A stretch of DNA of 52,764 nucleotides from Candidatus Hydrogenedentota bacterium (GTDB lineage Bacteria; Hydrogenedentota; Hydrogenedentia; Hydrogenedentales; CAITNO01), in assembly GCA_903893795.1 (NCBI GenBank), contig CAITNO010000060.1, positions 1-52,764 on the forward strand, written 5' to 3'. Below, piece by piece: positions 44,275 to 52,302 of the stretch; position 1 is the stretch's first letter; every line of letters starts with the position of its first letter. A program made the position numbers and the translations under genes. Below the pieces are notes generated by a model. It was not told the DNA's origin. It did no database searches and saw only the letters and a list, made by a program, of their open reading frames with translations.

Positions 44275-46281
44275 TCAGAATTCCCTGCGCACGCGTATTT
44301 CGACGCGGTTGCGGTCTTCATCGCGGCCGTGCTGGGTCATCTTTGAAAGACGGGCTATGAGGTCCACCGACAGTTTTTGATAACGCCATCCATAATTCAC
44401 CCGGACTCCCAGACCGTCCAGATCGTTCACGCTGTCCGCCTTGTCCCAGGTTTGTATCCGATAGTCGCCCTCGACGCTCAGCCGGCTGCGCTGCGTGATC
44501 TGGTTTGCCAGGAGCAGATGCAGGTCGAGTGCGCTGAAGGCCCGCCCGGTGTCACCCAGTGTGCTGTCGCGATAGGTGGCCGAAACCTGGGCCTGCCACT
44601 GATGCCAATGCGGCAGGTCCACCGAAACCCATTCGGACATGGTTTCGGAGGGCGAATAGACGGACTCACGGTTTTCGTATTCCGCGCCGACCGTAAACCA
44701 GCGCCAGTTCACCATGGTGCCAATCACCTGCCTGAAGAGTGATTCCAGGCGGGTCAGCGACACGCCGGTCACCTGGTCCTGCCTGCTCCTTTCAAGACGT
44801 CCATAGAGCGTCAGCCACTTTCCCAGGTACAGGCGGGAGTCGGACAAGATGCCGGCAGTGAGCACTTCGCCATTGCCCGGCAGCTTGTAACTGTAATCGA
44901 CCAGTATCGTTGAGTTGTCGGGAATGTGGCCCGAGGCGTTGGGCAGAATACGAACGACGTCGCCGATGGTGACCAGCGTGTAGTCCATTGAAATCTGGTA
45001 GACGCGGATGCCGCGCACGTCGGTCACGCGAATCGTTTCGGGCAGGACTTCGCGGTGGTTCAATTCCACCAGCGTTCCCAGGTTGACGTTGTGGGCTTCT
45101 CGTTCCGCCGTGCCGGTGCTCTTGGAGATGCTGTTGTCGACCATTTCGCCGAAGCCGCGCAGGGAAAGGCCCAACCGCCCCCAGTCGCCCAGCTCCTTGG
45201 TGTAGTTTTCGGTGTCGCTTGCGCCGTAGGTGGTTATGGTTCCATAGTCGGCGTCTTCGCGCCGCAGGTAAGCTTCGACGTTGGTGTCGAGGCTGTTGAA
45301 GAGTTTGTGGTGCAGCCCGGCGCCGACCTCAATCCGGTCGGAGGACTGGCTGGCGCCGCCCAGCATGTCGAAAAGGAGATGGTAATAGGAGCTCAACCGG
45401 TCGGAATGGTGCCAGTCCATCCTTTCATAGAGCGACAATGTCAGCAGATCGAGTGTGCTTTTCTGCTCATACAGCCGAAGATTGCTGTTCAGGCGGATGT
45501 TGTCACTGGCGCCGAAGAGGGTGGCGTTGTTCAGGGACAGTTGCTGTGTGAGGAAATTTTTGTTGAGCCACTGTTCGGTCGTGTCCGTCAGGTGATACTC
45601 AATACTGCCGCTCGACCGTTGATTGAACTGGTAATCGCTCCGCAGCAGCACGTCATCAGTGGTCTCGTTGATGTCGGCGCCAACGCCCGAACCCCGCGCG
45701 GTGTTTCTCGACACTGAAAGCTCGGTGGGCAGGGGGCCCTTGCGAAGGGAAAGGGTGCCGCCGATGGAGGTCGAATCCAGCAGATAGTCCCTTGCAAAGG
45801 GCTGGTCCACATCGGTCTGGGTCCGGTTTCCGTGAAGGTCAAGCCTCACGGGGTGGTCCTCGAGAATGGAGACACCAAAATCGCCGGTCCACGGCAGCCT
45901 GCTGCCCGGTCCGCCCTCCTCCTGGGAGCCGGACCGCAGGTACTCGACGTATTCAATCAGGCCGCCGAGGTGCAGCCGTGCCAGTTGGGGAAGGTAGATG
46001 TAGCCGTTCATGTCAAGGCGCACGCCTTCGCGGAACTGCAGGGTCTCGGAAGTGGTGGAAAACTGGCGGCTGCCCTGGGACTCCTGTATGCCCCTGAGCA
46101 TGAGCTGGGTGTAGCCGGAATAGCCGGTGACTGCAAAGGGTCTCACCTCCTGCGCCGTGGCTTGATGCGCATGGATGAGCAACAGCAGCAATAGTATGAC
46201 GGGTGTGTGCCTCACGGCGTCCCAGTGCAATCCTTTCGCCGGACTTTTCCCTTTCGATTCTTGACGTTGAAACGCGCGCAT
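44275..46281 (-). CDS. outer-membrane beta-barrel protein (putative conduit porin)
   Basis: The 668-residue product has a hydrophobic signal (VILLLLLLIHAHQATAQ) after a basic leader. The mature part consists almost wholly of alternating beta strands with short turns and long polar loops (ARLHLGGLIEYVEYL, LRLDLHGNRTQTD, KLSVDLIARLSKMT). It ends in VEIRVRREF with the C-terminal Phe required for Bam insertion. The strand count by eye exceeds 20, comparable to MtrB/PioB-type porins that sheath cytochromes, though I see no direct motif match. The ATG overlaps the pentahaem gene's TGA by one base (TGATG). Its setting between cytochromes and propellers suggests it is the membrane pore of an electron conduit. 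Confidence 0.85.
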   Translation of the reverse strand: MRAFQRQESKGKSPAKGLHWDAVRHTPVILLLLLLIHAHQATAQEVRPFAVTGYSGYTQLMLRGIQESQGSRQFSTTSETLQFREGVRLDMNGYIYLPQLARLHLGGLIEYVEYLRSGSQEEGGPGSRLPWTGDFGVSILEDHPVRLDLHGNRTQTDVDQPFARDYLLDSTSIGGTLSLRKGPLPTELSVSRNTARGSGVGADINETTDDVLLRSDYQFNQRSSGSIEYHLTDTTEQWLNKNFLTQQLSLNNATLFGASDNIRLNSNLRLYEQKSTLDLLTLSLYERMDWHHSDRLSSYYHLLFDMLGGASQSSDRIEVGAGLHHKLFNSLDTNVEAYLRREDADYGTITTYGASDTENYTKELGDWGRLGLSLRGFGEMVDNSISKSTGTAEREAHNVNLGTLVELNHREVLPETIRVTDVRGIRVYQISMDYTLVTIGDVVRILPNASGHIPDNSTILVDYSYKLPGNGEVLTAGILSDSRLYLGKWLTLYGRLERSRQDQVTGVSLTRLESLFRQVIGTMVNWRWFTVGAEYENRESVYSPSETMSEWVSVDLPHWHQWQAQVSATYRDSTLGDTGRAFSALDLHLLLANQITQRSRLSVEGDYRIQTWDKADSVNDLDGLGVRVNYGWRYQKLSVDLIARLSKMTQHGRDEDRNRVEIRVRREF

Positions 46282-46862
46282 CACTTGACAAGATGGGGCT
46301 GGTTGGAGGCGTGGGGCGAGTGGCACTTGAGGCAGTCCTCGCCCTTCTCCGCCTTGTGCGTCTCCAGCCCGGCATAGGTCTGCGGCGTGTGGCAGCGGCC
46401 GCAAACGGCGGAGCCCTTCGTGCGCAGCAGATGGGGGAAGCTGGAGCGGTGCGGCTCGTGGCAAATCTCGCAGTCGCCCATGGCCACGGGGCCGTGAATA
46501 TATGCGCCCTCAAACTGATCCCGGGTGTGGCACGAACCGCACAGCACAGACTTGTCCATCTTCAGCCGGTTGGACATTTGGCTTTCATGGCAGAGCTCGC
46601 ACTTGCGCTGCTCATAGGGGCTGTGCACCGAACCCTCCGCCGATTGATCTTCCAGTTTGGCCGGTCCGCCGGGCGCGACTTTCGGGTCGGTCGGCGGAGG
46701 GGCGTTGGGATCGGGAACGCCGTCAAAAAAGACGCTCAGCATGTGATAACGCGCCTCTTTGCTGGCGCATCCTGTTCCCTGCATGCAGACACACAGAAGA
46801 CACGCCGAAACGCCCAGAACGCCGACAGCCCGCCGGTTAGCCCACAATCTGCTTAGGCGCAT
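46281..46862 (-). CDS. pentahaem c-type cytochrome, probable lipoprotein
   Basis: The 193-residue product has a basic then hydrophobic start (VGVLGVSACLLCVCMQGTGC) with Cys at a plausible lipobox. A Pro-rich linker (DPNAPPPTDPKVAPGGP) is followed by five CXXCH sites: CELCH, CGSCH, CEICH, CGRCH and CLKCH. Paired sites are separated by His-rich stretches, as in the doubled-CXXCH domain. In porin-cytochrome complexes a small periplasmic cytochrome plugs the porin; this one's coupling to the barrel gene (one-base overlap) suits that role. If lipidated it could face either side of the outer membrane. Confidence 0.9.
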   Translation of the reverse strand: MRLSRLWANRRAVGVLGVSACLLCVCMQGTGCASKEARYHMLSVFFDGVPDPNAPPPTDPKVAPGGPAKLEDQSAEGSVHSPYEQRKCELCHESQMSNRLKMDKSVLCGSCHTRDQFEGAYIHGPVAMGDCEICHEPHRSSFPHLLRTKGSAVCGRCHTPQTYAGLETHKAEKGEDCLKCHSPHASNQPHLVK

Positions 46863-46892
46863 TGGACTTCCAAACTCCCACGCAGGTCACCC

Positions 46893-48038
46893 TCATTGCC
46901 CTTTCAAAAAGCCGTACACATTGACCTTGTTTGCGCCGTACTGGCTGCTCACGAAGATGAGGTATTCCACCGAATATCCGGGAGCCACGGCATCCTTGAA
47001 CAGGTCCACCGAATCATAGTCAATACAGACGCGCGCGGGCAAGTTGACACCGCCCGGCGCATTGCCCGTCTGGCCGAAAAAGAGCAGCAGCTTGCCTTCG
47101 CGATCAAAGATTTGAACGTTCTCAAAGGCCACATCCACGGCGTACATGCGCCCGCTGTGGTCCACCGCAACCCCCTTGGGGCGGACGAACTGGCCCAGGC
47201 CCGTGCCCACCTGGCCGAACTGCTGCACAAACTCGCCGTGCGAGTTGAATTTCATCACGCGCGAATTGCCCGTGTCGGAAACAAAAACGTTTCCGTCCGG
47301 GTCCAGCGTGAGGCTTGACGGCAGGAAGAGCTGGCCCTTGTCACTGCCCTTGGTGCCGAGGCGCTTGCGTTCTTCGCCGGTTATTTTGTCGAAAATAATG
47401 ATCTGGCCCTGTTCGGACTCGCAGACGTACAGTTTGTCCTCGTACACAGCCACGTCCGCCGCGGCAAGTTTGGCCGCCAGGCCAATGGCGCGCGCGTAGT
47501 GGCCCTCGGGTGAATAGACCATGATGCACTTGAGGCCGGTGTCGGCCACGTAGGTGGTGCCGTCGGTGTCAACGGCGACCCCAACCGGCTTCTTCAACTG
47601 GCCGGGATAATCTCTGCCAATGGCGGTGAAGGACTTCTTCTTGAGGTCCAACTCGGCGACGTAGTTGCGGCCGGTGTCGCAGACAAACAATTGGCCGCTC
47701 TTGAAGGCAAGTCCATAGGCCTTGCCGATGGTGTCATCTTTCTCCTCCCCTTCGCCCACCAGGAATTTCTTGAAGCCGCTAACTTTGGGCTTGATGTCCT
47801 TTGGGCCGTTGAGCGCGCGCAAAAACTGAATGCGGGGCTGCTCGGGCGGAGGCGGGAAAAACACGGGGGTATTTTCCTGCGACTCCTTGCCTTTCTTGTC
47901 TCCCTTGTCCTTTTTCTCGGCCGCTTTGCCTTCCGCGTATGCCCCAAGCCCAAGGGACAGAACGCAGATTCCAAGAATAAAGAGCCGCCACGGCATGGTC
48001 GAACGTGGCACGGAACGGAGTTTGCAGCATGTCATCAT
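46893..48038 (-). CDS. exported NHL beta-propeller protein
   Basis: The 381-residue product has a signal peptide (LFILGICVLSLGLGAYA), then a Lys/Glu-rich stretch (KAAEKKDKGDKKGKESQ) and the phrase PPPEQPRIQFLRALNG shared with the lipoprotein propeller at 43180. NHL blades follow: AYGLAFKSGQLFVCDTGRN, KPVGVAVDTDGTTYVADTG, LPSSLTLDPDGNVFVSDTG and RPKGVAVDHSGRMYAVD. It is not lipidated. AAGGA lies before the double ATG at 48038. It is the first gene of the conduit operon, 90 nt downstream of a good promoter. It may guide or cap cytochromes during export. Confidence 0.9.
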   Translation of the reverse strand: MMTCCKLRSVPRSTMPWRLFILGICVLSLGLGAYAEGKAAEKKDKGDKKGKESQENTPVFFPPPPEQPRIQFLRALNGPKDIKPKVSGFKKFLVGEGEEKDDTIGKAYGLAFKSGQLFVCDTGRNYVAELDLKKKSFTAIGRDYPGQLKKPVGVAVDTDGTTYVADTGLKCIMVYSPEGHYARAIGLAAKLAAADVAVYEDKLYVCESEQGQIIIFDKITGEERKRLGTKGSDKGQLFLPSSLTLDPDGNVFVSDTGNSRVMKFNSHGEFVQQFGQVGTGLGQFVRPKGVAVDHSGRMYAVDVAFENVQIFDREGKLLLFFGQTGNAPGGVNLPARVCIDYDSVDLFKDAVAPGYSVEYLIFVSSQYGANKVNVYGFLKGQ

Positions 48039-48135
48039 CGGGGGTGTCCTTGGTTGCTGTTAACTGCTTCAACGGACGGACGGCCCCAATGGTCCCGCGA
48101 TGGCACGCTACGGGGTCAGCCCTGTCGATATCCCC

Positions 48136-48165
48136 ATTATAAACCTGTGCGCGGTCCCTGGCCAA
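48136..48165 (-). promoter_or_regulatory. promoter of the cytochrome-conduit operon
   Basis: On the minus strand TTGGCC (48160-48165), 18 nt, and a perfect TATAAT (48136-48141) lie about 95 nt upstream of the first NHL gene. All five downstream genes are leftward and closely spaced. Confidence 0.65.
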
Positions 48166-48213
48166 TACCGGCCTTATCTTTTGGGGGCCGCAAGAAAGGC
48201 CAACAAGAAACAA

Positions 48214-48246
48214 GTTTGGCGCGCCCGATAGCTGGACGCGCCAAAC
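48214..48246 (-). terminator. hairpin terminator of the tetrahaem cytochrome gene
   Basis: A perfect 10-bp stem GTTTGGCGCG/CGCGCCAAAC (48214-48223 with 48237-48246) with a 13-nt loop is followed on the minus strand by a T-rich stretch. It is ~50 nt past the stop of the tetrahaem gene and separates it from the conduit operon's promoter. Confidence 0.65.
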
Positions 48247-48297
48247 ATTATTAAAGGCTCCACCCAGTCCGTTGGGACCAGAGAATTGAATTTTAGA

Positions 48298-48939
48298 TTA
48301 CTTGTTGTGGCAGGTCAGGCAAAGCGCGCTGGCCGTGTTCGCCTTGACAAGCAGGTGGGTCAGACCGGTCGAGTTGTGCACATCGTGGCAACTCGAGCAT
48401 TCCACTTTGCCGCCGCTGAGCATGTCGGCCGCAACCGTGCCGCCCAGTCCGGAGGTCTTGACGGCCGGGTCATAGAGACCGTGGTCGTTGCCCGCGAGGG
48501 TCGTGTCATAGGTGAAGGAAATCGGGTGGTCGTTCGAGAGGTCGGTGCCCAGCAGCGCGGCGCCGGTGATATTGTGCGAACCGGTCGCTCCGCCGAAGCT
48601 GTCAATTGCCGTCGTGCCGTCATGGCAGGAGAGGCACAGCTTGGAAACGCCGGCGGGCGTACCGACTGTTGCGGTCATGGTCGTGCTGGTGTACGTGGTG
48701 TACGTGGTGGTCGTGTTGACCGTGTGATTCCACAGCGGCGCATCACTAACCGTGGTGCTGGCATTGTGCGGGGTGTGGCAAACGATGCAGATTTCACCGC
48801 CGGTCCAGCCCGACGCCGAAAGGTCGTGCGCGCTGCCCGTAATGCCGGCTGCTGCGTTCACCACAGAACCCGTCCCCAAGGTCAGCATCACTGCCACCAC
48901 AAGGACCCCCACTATCAATTTCGCCGTTTTCGTCTTCAT
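48298..48939 (-). CDS. small exported tetrahaem c-type cytochrome
   Basis: The 213-residue product has a clear signal peptide (LIVGVLVVAVMLTLGTGSVVNA). It has four CXXCH motifs (CIVCH, CLSCH, CSSCH, CLTCH), the last three residues from the C-terminus. The opening HDLSASGWTGGEICIVCHTP with APLWNH, and the middle SNDHPISFTYD, recur in the partial gene at 52303 and in the 12-haem protein. A Thr-rich stretch (NTTTTYTTYTSTTM) may be surface-exposed. Size and haem number recall OmcE-type filament cytochromes, but homology to them is unproven. TAGGAG precedes the ATG. It is monocistronic, with its own terminator. Confidence 0.92.
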   Translation of the reverse strand: MKTKTAKLIVGVLVVAVMLTLGTGSVVNAAAGITGSAHDLSASGWTGGEICIVCHTPHNASTTVSDAPLWNHTVNTTTTYTTYTSTTMTATVGTPAGVSKLCLSCHDGTTAIDSFGGATGSHNITGAALLGTDLSNDHPISFTYDTTLAGNDHGLYDPAVKTSGLGGTVAADMLSGGKVECSSCHDVHNSTGLTHLLVKANTASALCLTCHNK

Positions 48940-49230
48940 TGCTTCAAGTGCTCCTACCTGATTTGTTTGTAGACCCTATACCATCTGCCTGGATAACCGC
49001 TCCAAGCACGCCTTATCAGTAAGCAACCAAATCTTATCATCGGAAAACACACATGGCATCCGAGTAAAATACGGATCTTTTGAAAGAACCTCTACGGACT
49101 TGACCGAAGAAAACCTGTCGCAGCCCCGAAAACACCGCGCTGGGCATGCCCGAGGATGGGTATATTCGCCGGTCTTTGTTGCGATTTTGGCCGCAATCAC
49201 CGATTTTCCCGCGAAAAGATCCGTGTCCAT
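48940..49230 (-). other. upstream region of the tetrahaem cytochrome gene
   Basis: This 291-base spacer is less GC-rich than its surroundings and carries no gene I can support. On the minus strand TATAGG (48975-48980) lies ~36 nt before the cytochrome ATG and is a possible -10; no convincing -35 is seen. Confidence 0.3.
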
Positions 49231-50217
49231 TCAGGATTTTCCCGGTTCTGGAAGCGCGGCCTCAAGACCCTCTTTGAAATAGCGCAATGCCGCCTGGGCG
49301 TCGCCCTGTTTTTCTTTCCAGAGGCCCATTTCATAATAGAGGGAAGGCTGATGCGGTTTTTGCGCCAACGCCTTTTCAAGCAGTTCGACGCCTTCCTTTT
49401 CCTTGCCGGTGTGCAGCAGCACGGCTCCCTTGACGCCTTGGGCGGCGGCGTTGCTTGGCGCGAGCGCAAGGGCCTCGGTCGCCACGGCAAGGGCCTCGTC
49501 GTTGTTTTTGTCGGCCAGCATCAGAAATGCCAGTTCAACGCCGGCCTCGGCCATGCGGGGTTGGCTGCCCCAGGACTGCTTGAATTCCTCTTGAGCGCCC
49601 TTGCGGTCCCCCTTCTTTAACAGGTCGAGACCAAGGCGGTAGTGCATGCCCGGAGGGCTGGTTTTCGGGGAGACAGACTCCTTGGGATGGGTCAGGTCTT
49701 CGCGCTCCTTGGCTGAAACCTTGCCCAGGAGGAATCCCACGTTTGCCCTTGCGGCATCGAGGAAATCTCCCCGGTAACTGGCGTAATAAAAGCGAAGCAC
49801 GCCTTTTTGGTCAATGAACCCCGTGGCGGGGGTGACAATAACCCGGAACTTGCCATACACGGCCCTGTCGGGGTCCAGCACCACCGGAAAAGCGAGGCCG
49901 AGCTTTTTGACAAGCGTCCGCACTTTCTCCAAATCGACGTCGCCGGAACAAACGGCCACGACGCGGAAACCGGCACCCTGATTGTCGCTGTAGAGCTGCT
50001 GCAGGTCCTTGAGCAGGCGTTCGGAGTATTCCTGGTCGAAGCGGCAGAACGTGATGACATTCGCCGCCCCTTTCAGGCCCTCGGTGGAGGAGAAGGCACG
50101 ACCGTCCAATGTCTTCAGTTCAAAAGTGGGAACGGGTTCTCCCTCATGCACGCCGTCGAATGCCGTCACGGTGGACAGCGCCATCAAGCAAAACTGTGCG
50201 GCCCGCAAGATTAACAT
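49231..50217 (-). CDS. exported redoxin-fold protein with TPR repeats
   Basis: The 328-residue product has a signal-like start (LILRAAQFCLMALSTVTA). Residues ~25-165 form a peroxiredoxin/TlpA-type fold (VPTFELKTLDGRAFSSTEGL, GFRVVAVCSGD, FPVVLDPDRAVYGKFRVIVT, PATGFIDQKGVLRFYY). The usual CXXC is missing: at that place stands ITFCRFDQ with a single Cys. Residues ~195-320 are three or four TPR units (AQEEFKQSWGSQPRMAEAGV, ALAVATEALALAPSNAAAQG, GVELLEKALAQKPHQPSLYY). A role in cytochrome maturation or handling is plausible from its place between two cytochrome genes; disulfide oxidoreductase activity is doubtful without a second Cys. Confidence 0.8.
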   Translation of the reverse strand: MLILRAAQFCLMALSTVTAFDGVHEGEPVPTFELKTLDGRAFSSTEGLKGAANVITFCRFDQEYSERLLKDLQQLYSDNQGAGFRVVAVCSGDVDLEKVRTLVKKLGLAFPVVLDPDRAVYGKFRVIVTPATGFIDQKGVLRFYYASYRGDFLDAARANVGFLLGKVSAKEREDLTHPKESVSPKTSPPGMHYRLGLDLLKKGDRKGAQEEFKQSWGSQPRMAEAGVELAFLMLADKNNDEALAVATEALALAPSNAAAQGVKGAVLLHTGKEKEGVELLEKALAQKPHQPSLYYEMGLWKEKQGDAQAALRYFKEGLEAALPEPGKS

Positions 50218-50265
50218 CTGTTCTCTCGTCCCGTTCCGCGTCCGACAGGACGCTTTGACACTATG

Positions 50266-50280
50266 ACTTGATTATCAAGT
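50266..50280. promoter_or_regulatory. perfect 15-bp palindrome, candidate operator
   Basis: ACTTGATTATCAAGT lies ~50 bp upstream of the redoxin-TPR gene. The half-site TTGAT resembles FNR/CRP-type half-sites, but the one-base spacing does not match FNR (four). A second palindrome GCCCCCGGGGGC is at 50283-50294. Confidence 0.45.
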
Positions 50281-50332
50281 GAGCCCCCGGGGGCAAACCG
50301 TTCTGTGAACGATTTCCCCGCTGCGGGACGGA

Positions 50333-51646
50333 TTATTTCTTCTCACCGACCGCACTTTTCCGGTCGTAGGCCTTGCCGCCGTGGCAGCCGGGCTGGCAGG
50401 AACCGCCGTTTTCGGTCTTTTCAAAGGTGATCGGCATATCCCACGAGCCGTAGGGCACCGTGTCCCGGATGTGGCGGGGATGCTGGCTCGCGTGAACCTC
50501 GTGGCAGGAGCGGCAGGTTCGGCCGCGTTCCTGCTTGTTCACGTGCAGGTAGTGAAGATTCCTGTCACCGTCCCGGAATCCCGTGAGGGTCTTGGTGTAC
50601 TGCTCCGTCACGAGGGTCGGCTCATGGCAGGTGAAGCACAGCGCATAGTTTTCCATGTCGAATGCACTGTAGAATTTCTCGGGATAGGGTGATTTCAACA
50701 GGCGGAAATTGTTGCTCCCGTGGGGCTGATGGCATCCGGGGCAGTTGCCGTCGCGCACCGGCCCGTGCCAGTCGGTGTTCTTGCCCAGCAGCGTCTTGAT
50801 ATCTTTACTGTGCGACTTCATCGAACTGTTATGACATCCCAGGCACACGTCCTTGGGGGTGCCCTTGAGCATGGCGGGATTGTTGGAGCCGTGCGGGGAA
50901 TGGCATCCGACGCAACCGTTCTCCCCGACCACCGGCGGATGTTTGACCGTAAATTCATTCGCTTTCTTCACGACTTCTTCATGGCACTTTGCACACATTT
51001 CATTGCCTGCCGCCGGGAGCATCTTGGGGCTGGGACCGCTGTGTGGATTGTGGCAGGCCGTGCAATTGCCCTTGGCGGGCTCGTGCTGGTGCGACAAACC
51101 GGCCAGTTGCTCGCCGAAATCGGCATGGCATTTTATGCACAGTTCCTTCGAGGGCGCTTTGAGGAATTTGTCCTCCGTGGATGAATGGGGGTTGTGGCAT
51201 TCGGTGCAGGCGCCCACGTCGGCGGGGCCATGGGTGAACTTGCCACCCATGATTTCGCTGTCATGGCAGCCGAAGCACAGTGTCTTTTGGTTGTCGGCCT
51301 TCAGGAGACCCTTCACGTTGGAACTGTGGGGGTCGTGGCATTCCAGGCAGCCGTCCTGCAACGGCGGATGAATTTTCGGCCCCTTGTCCACCGCATCGTG
51401 GCATTTTCCACACAATTCAGCATTTCCCTTGACGGGTGCAAAAGAATGCTGCTTGCCTTTGGGCTCGTGGCACATGGTGCACAGCCCTCCCTCGACCGCG
51501 CCATGCACTTTGGGCTTTCCCTTGGTCACATTGGTGTGGCACTCGGAGGTGGTGCAGGAGGCGTCCGGATCGATGGTGGAGGGCTTCTGGGCGCCGTAGA
51601 CGCTCCCGGACAGAAGGACGATGAAGGTAATGAACAGCATTCTCAT
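50333..51646 (-). CDS. exported multihaem c-type cytochrome, up to 15 haems
   Basis: The 437-residue product has a signal peptide (LFITFIVLLSGSVYGA). It has thirteen CXXCH motifs, an initial CX4CH (CTTSECH) and a terminal CX3CH (CQPGCH), giving up to 15 haems. That is about one per 28 mature residues. Doubled-CXXCH repeats are very regular (CLECHDPHSS, CTECHNPHSS, CTACHNPHSG, CVGCHSPHGS, CPGCHQPHGS), each preceded by a C..CH site, suggesting growth by internal duplication. Spacing suits a near-linear haem chain. It is likely periplasmic or extracellular, with no lipobox. Its 3' end is 115 nt before the redoxin-TPR gene. Confidence 0.93.
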   Translation of the reverse strand: MRMLFITFIVLLSGSVYGAQKPSTIDPDASCTTSECHTNVTKGKPKVHGAVEGGLCTMCHEPKGKQHSFAPVKGNAELCGKCHDAVDKGPKIHPPLQDGCLECHDPHSSNVKGLLKADNQKTLCFGCHDSEIMGGKFTHGPADVGACTECHNPHSSTEDKFLKAPSKELCIKCHADFGEQLAGLSHQHEPAKGNCTACHNPHSGPSPKMLPAAGNEMCAKCHEEVVKKANEFTVKHPPVVGENGCVGCHSPHGSNNPAMLKGTPKDVCLGCHNSSMKSHSKDIKTLLGKNTDWHGPVRDGNCPGCHQPHGSNNFRLLKSPYPEKFYSAFDMENYALCFTCHEPTLVTEQYTKTLTGFRDGDRNLHYLHVNKQERGRTCRSCHEVHASQHPRHIRDTVPYGSWDMPITFEKTENGGSCQPGCHGGKAYDRKSAVGEKK

Positions 51647-52302
51647 AGGGTTGCTCCCGCTTAGACCTCTTAGCCGTTATGGTTTTGCCACTTGCCAAAA
51701 CCCCCAAATGGTCCATACTGGGGATTTCAGTAGAAATCTATTACGTATTTGCCCAAATTCCCGGACCGGCACCGCGTAGGAAAACCCGCAGTCACCAGAA
51801 ATCCACTCCGCACAACTGCAATATGCCGCGGTTCCGGCGCGAAAGCGCATGCGCCCAACCCCTCCCCGCAGGTCAAAATCAACGCGCGGGGGCATTCGGA
51901 CCCTGCCGAAGCTATCGCCACATATACGGTTGGGCGAAAGTATCGCAAATCTGCCCCATGAGTGCATCCGTGAAAAACACGTACCTTGTCTGGGCCTTCC
52001 TGCGGCTTAGGTCCCATAAAGCGCCTTGCAATGGTCCGAAATTAGTTACCAGCGCGTCCGAAATCAATACAGGTATTTTTTACTGATGCAAATATCCCGA
52101 TACCCATCTAAAATCTACCCGATTGTACGGAATTTGTCAGGAATCCATCCTGGGATGGCGTTCCGGTAGGTTGCGTAGGTGCTGACTGCATGAATGCTGC
52201 GCCGGTTGCATCTCGATTGCTGCCGAGTGTGTGCAACAGAAGATACATGTCATGAATGTGCGGCTAACAGGTGGTGCCATTTAGGTGAAAGGAGTGCTTC
52301 AA
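51647..52302. other. 656-base divergent intergenic region between two cytochrome genes
   Basis: No gene is supported. It is less GC-rich than its surroundings and holds the inverted repeat at 51680-51701 and a short hairpin CCATC/GATGG near 52147-52160. The length would accommodate promoters and leaders for both divergent cytochrome genes, but I find no convincing -35/-10 pair and no match to a cyclic-di-nucleotide riboswitch. Confidence 0.4.
51680..51701. promoter_or_regulatory. inverted repeat upstream of the 15-haem cytochrome gene
   Basis: GGTTTTG (51680-51686) and CAAAACC (51695-51701) are inverted arms 8 nt apart; TTGCC is also repeated with a 7-nt period (51684-51695). The site lies 34-55 bp upstream of the leftward cytochrome ATG and could bind a regulator. 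Confidence 0.35.

Noticed and set aside
48976..49230. Possible 84-residue gene leftward, directly after the redoxin-TPR stop
   Set aside because: No ribosome site, no recognisable domain, and its residue mix looks like translated spacer DNA; it overlaps the likely promoter region of the tetrahaem gene.
50266..50280. FNR binding site
   Set aside because: Half-sites resemble TTGAT/ATCAA but the spacing is one base instead of four, so it is kept only as an unassigned palindrome.
51647..52302. Cyclic-di-GMP (GEMM) riboswitch upstream of the cytochromes
   Set aside because: Such switches precede multihaem cytochromes in Geobacter, but the conserved GEMM blocks are not present in this spacer on either strand.
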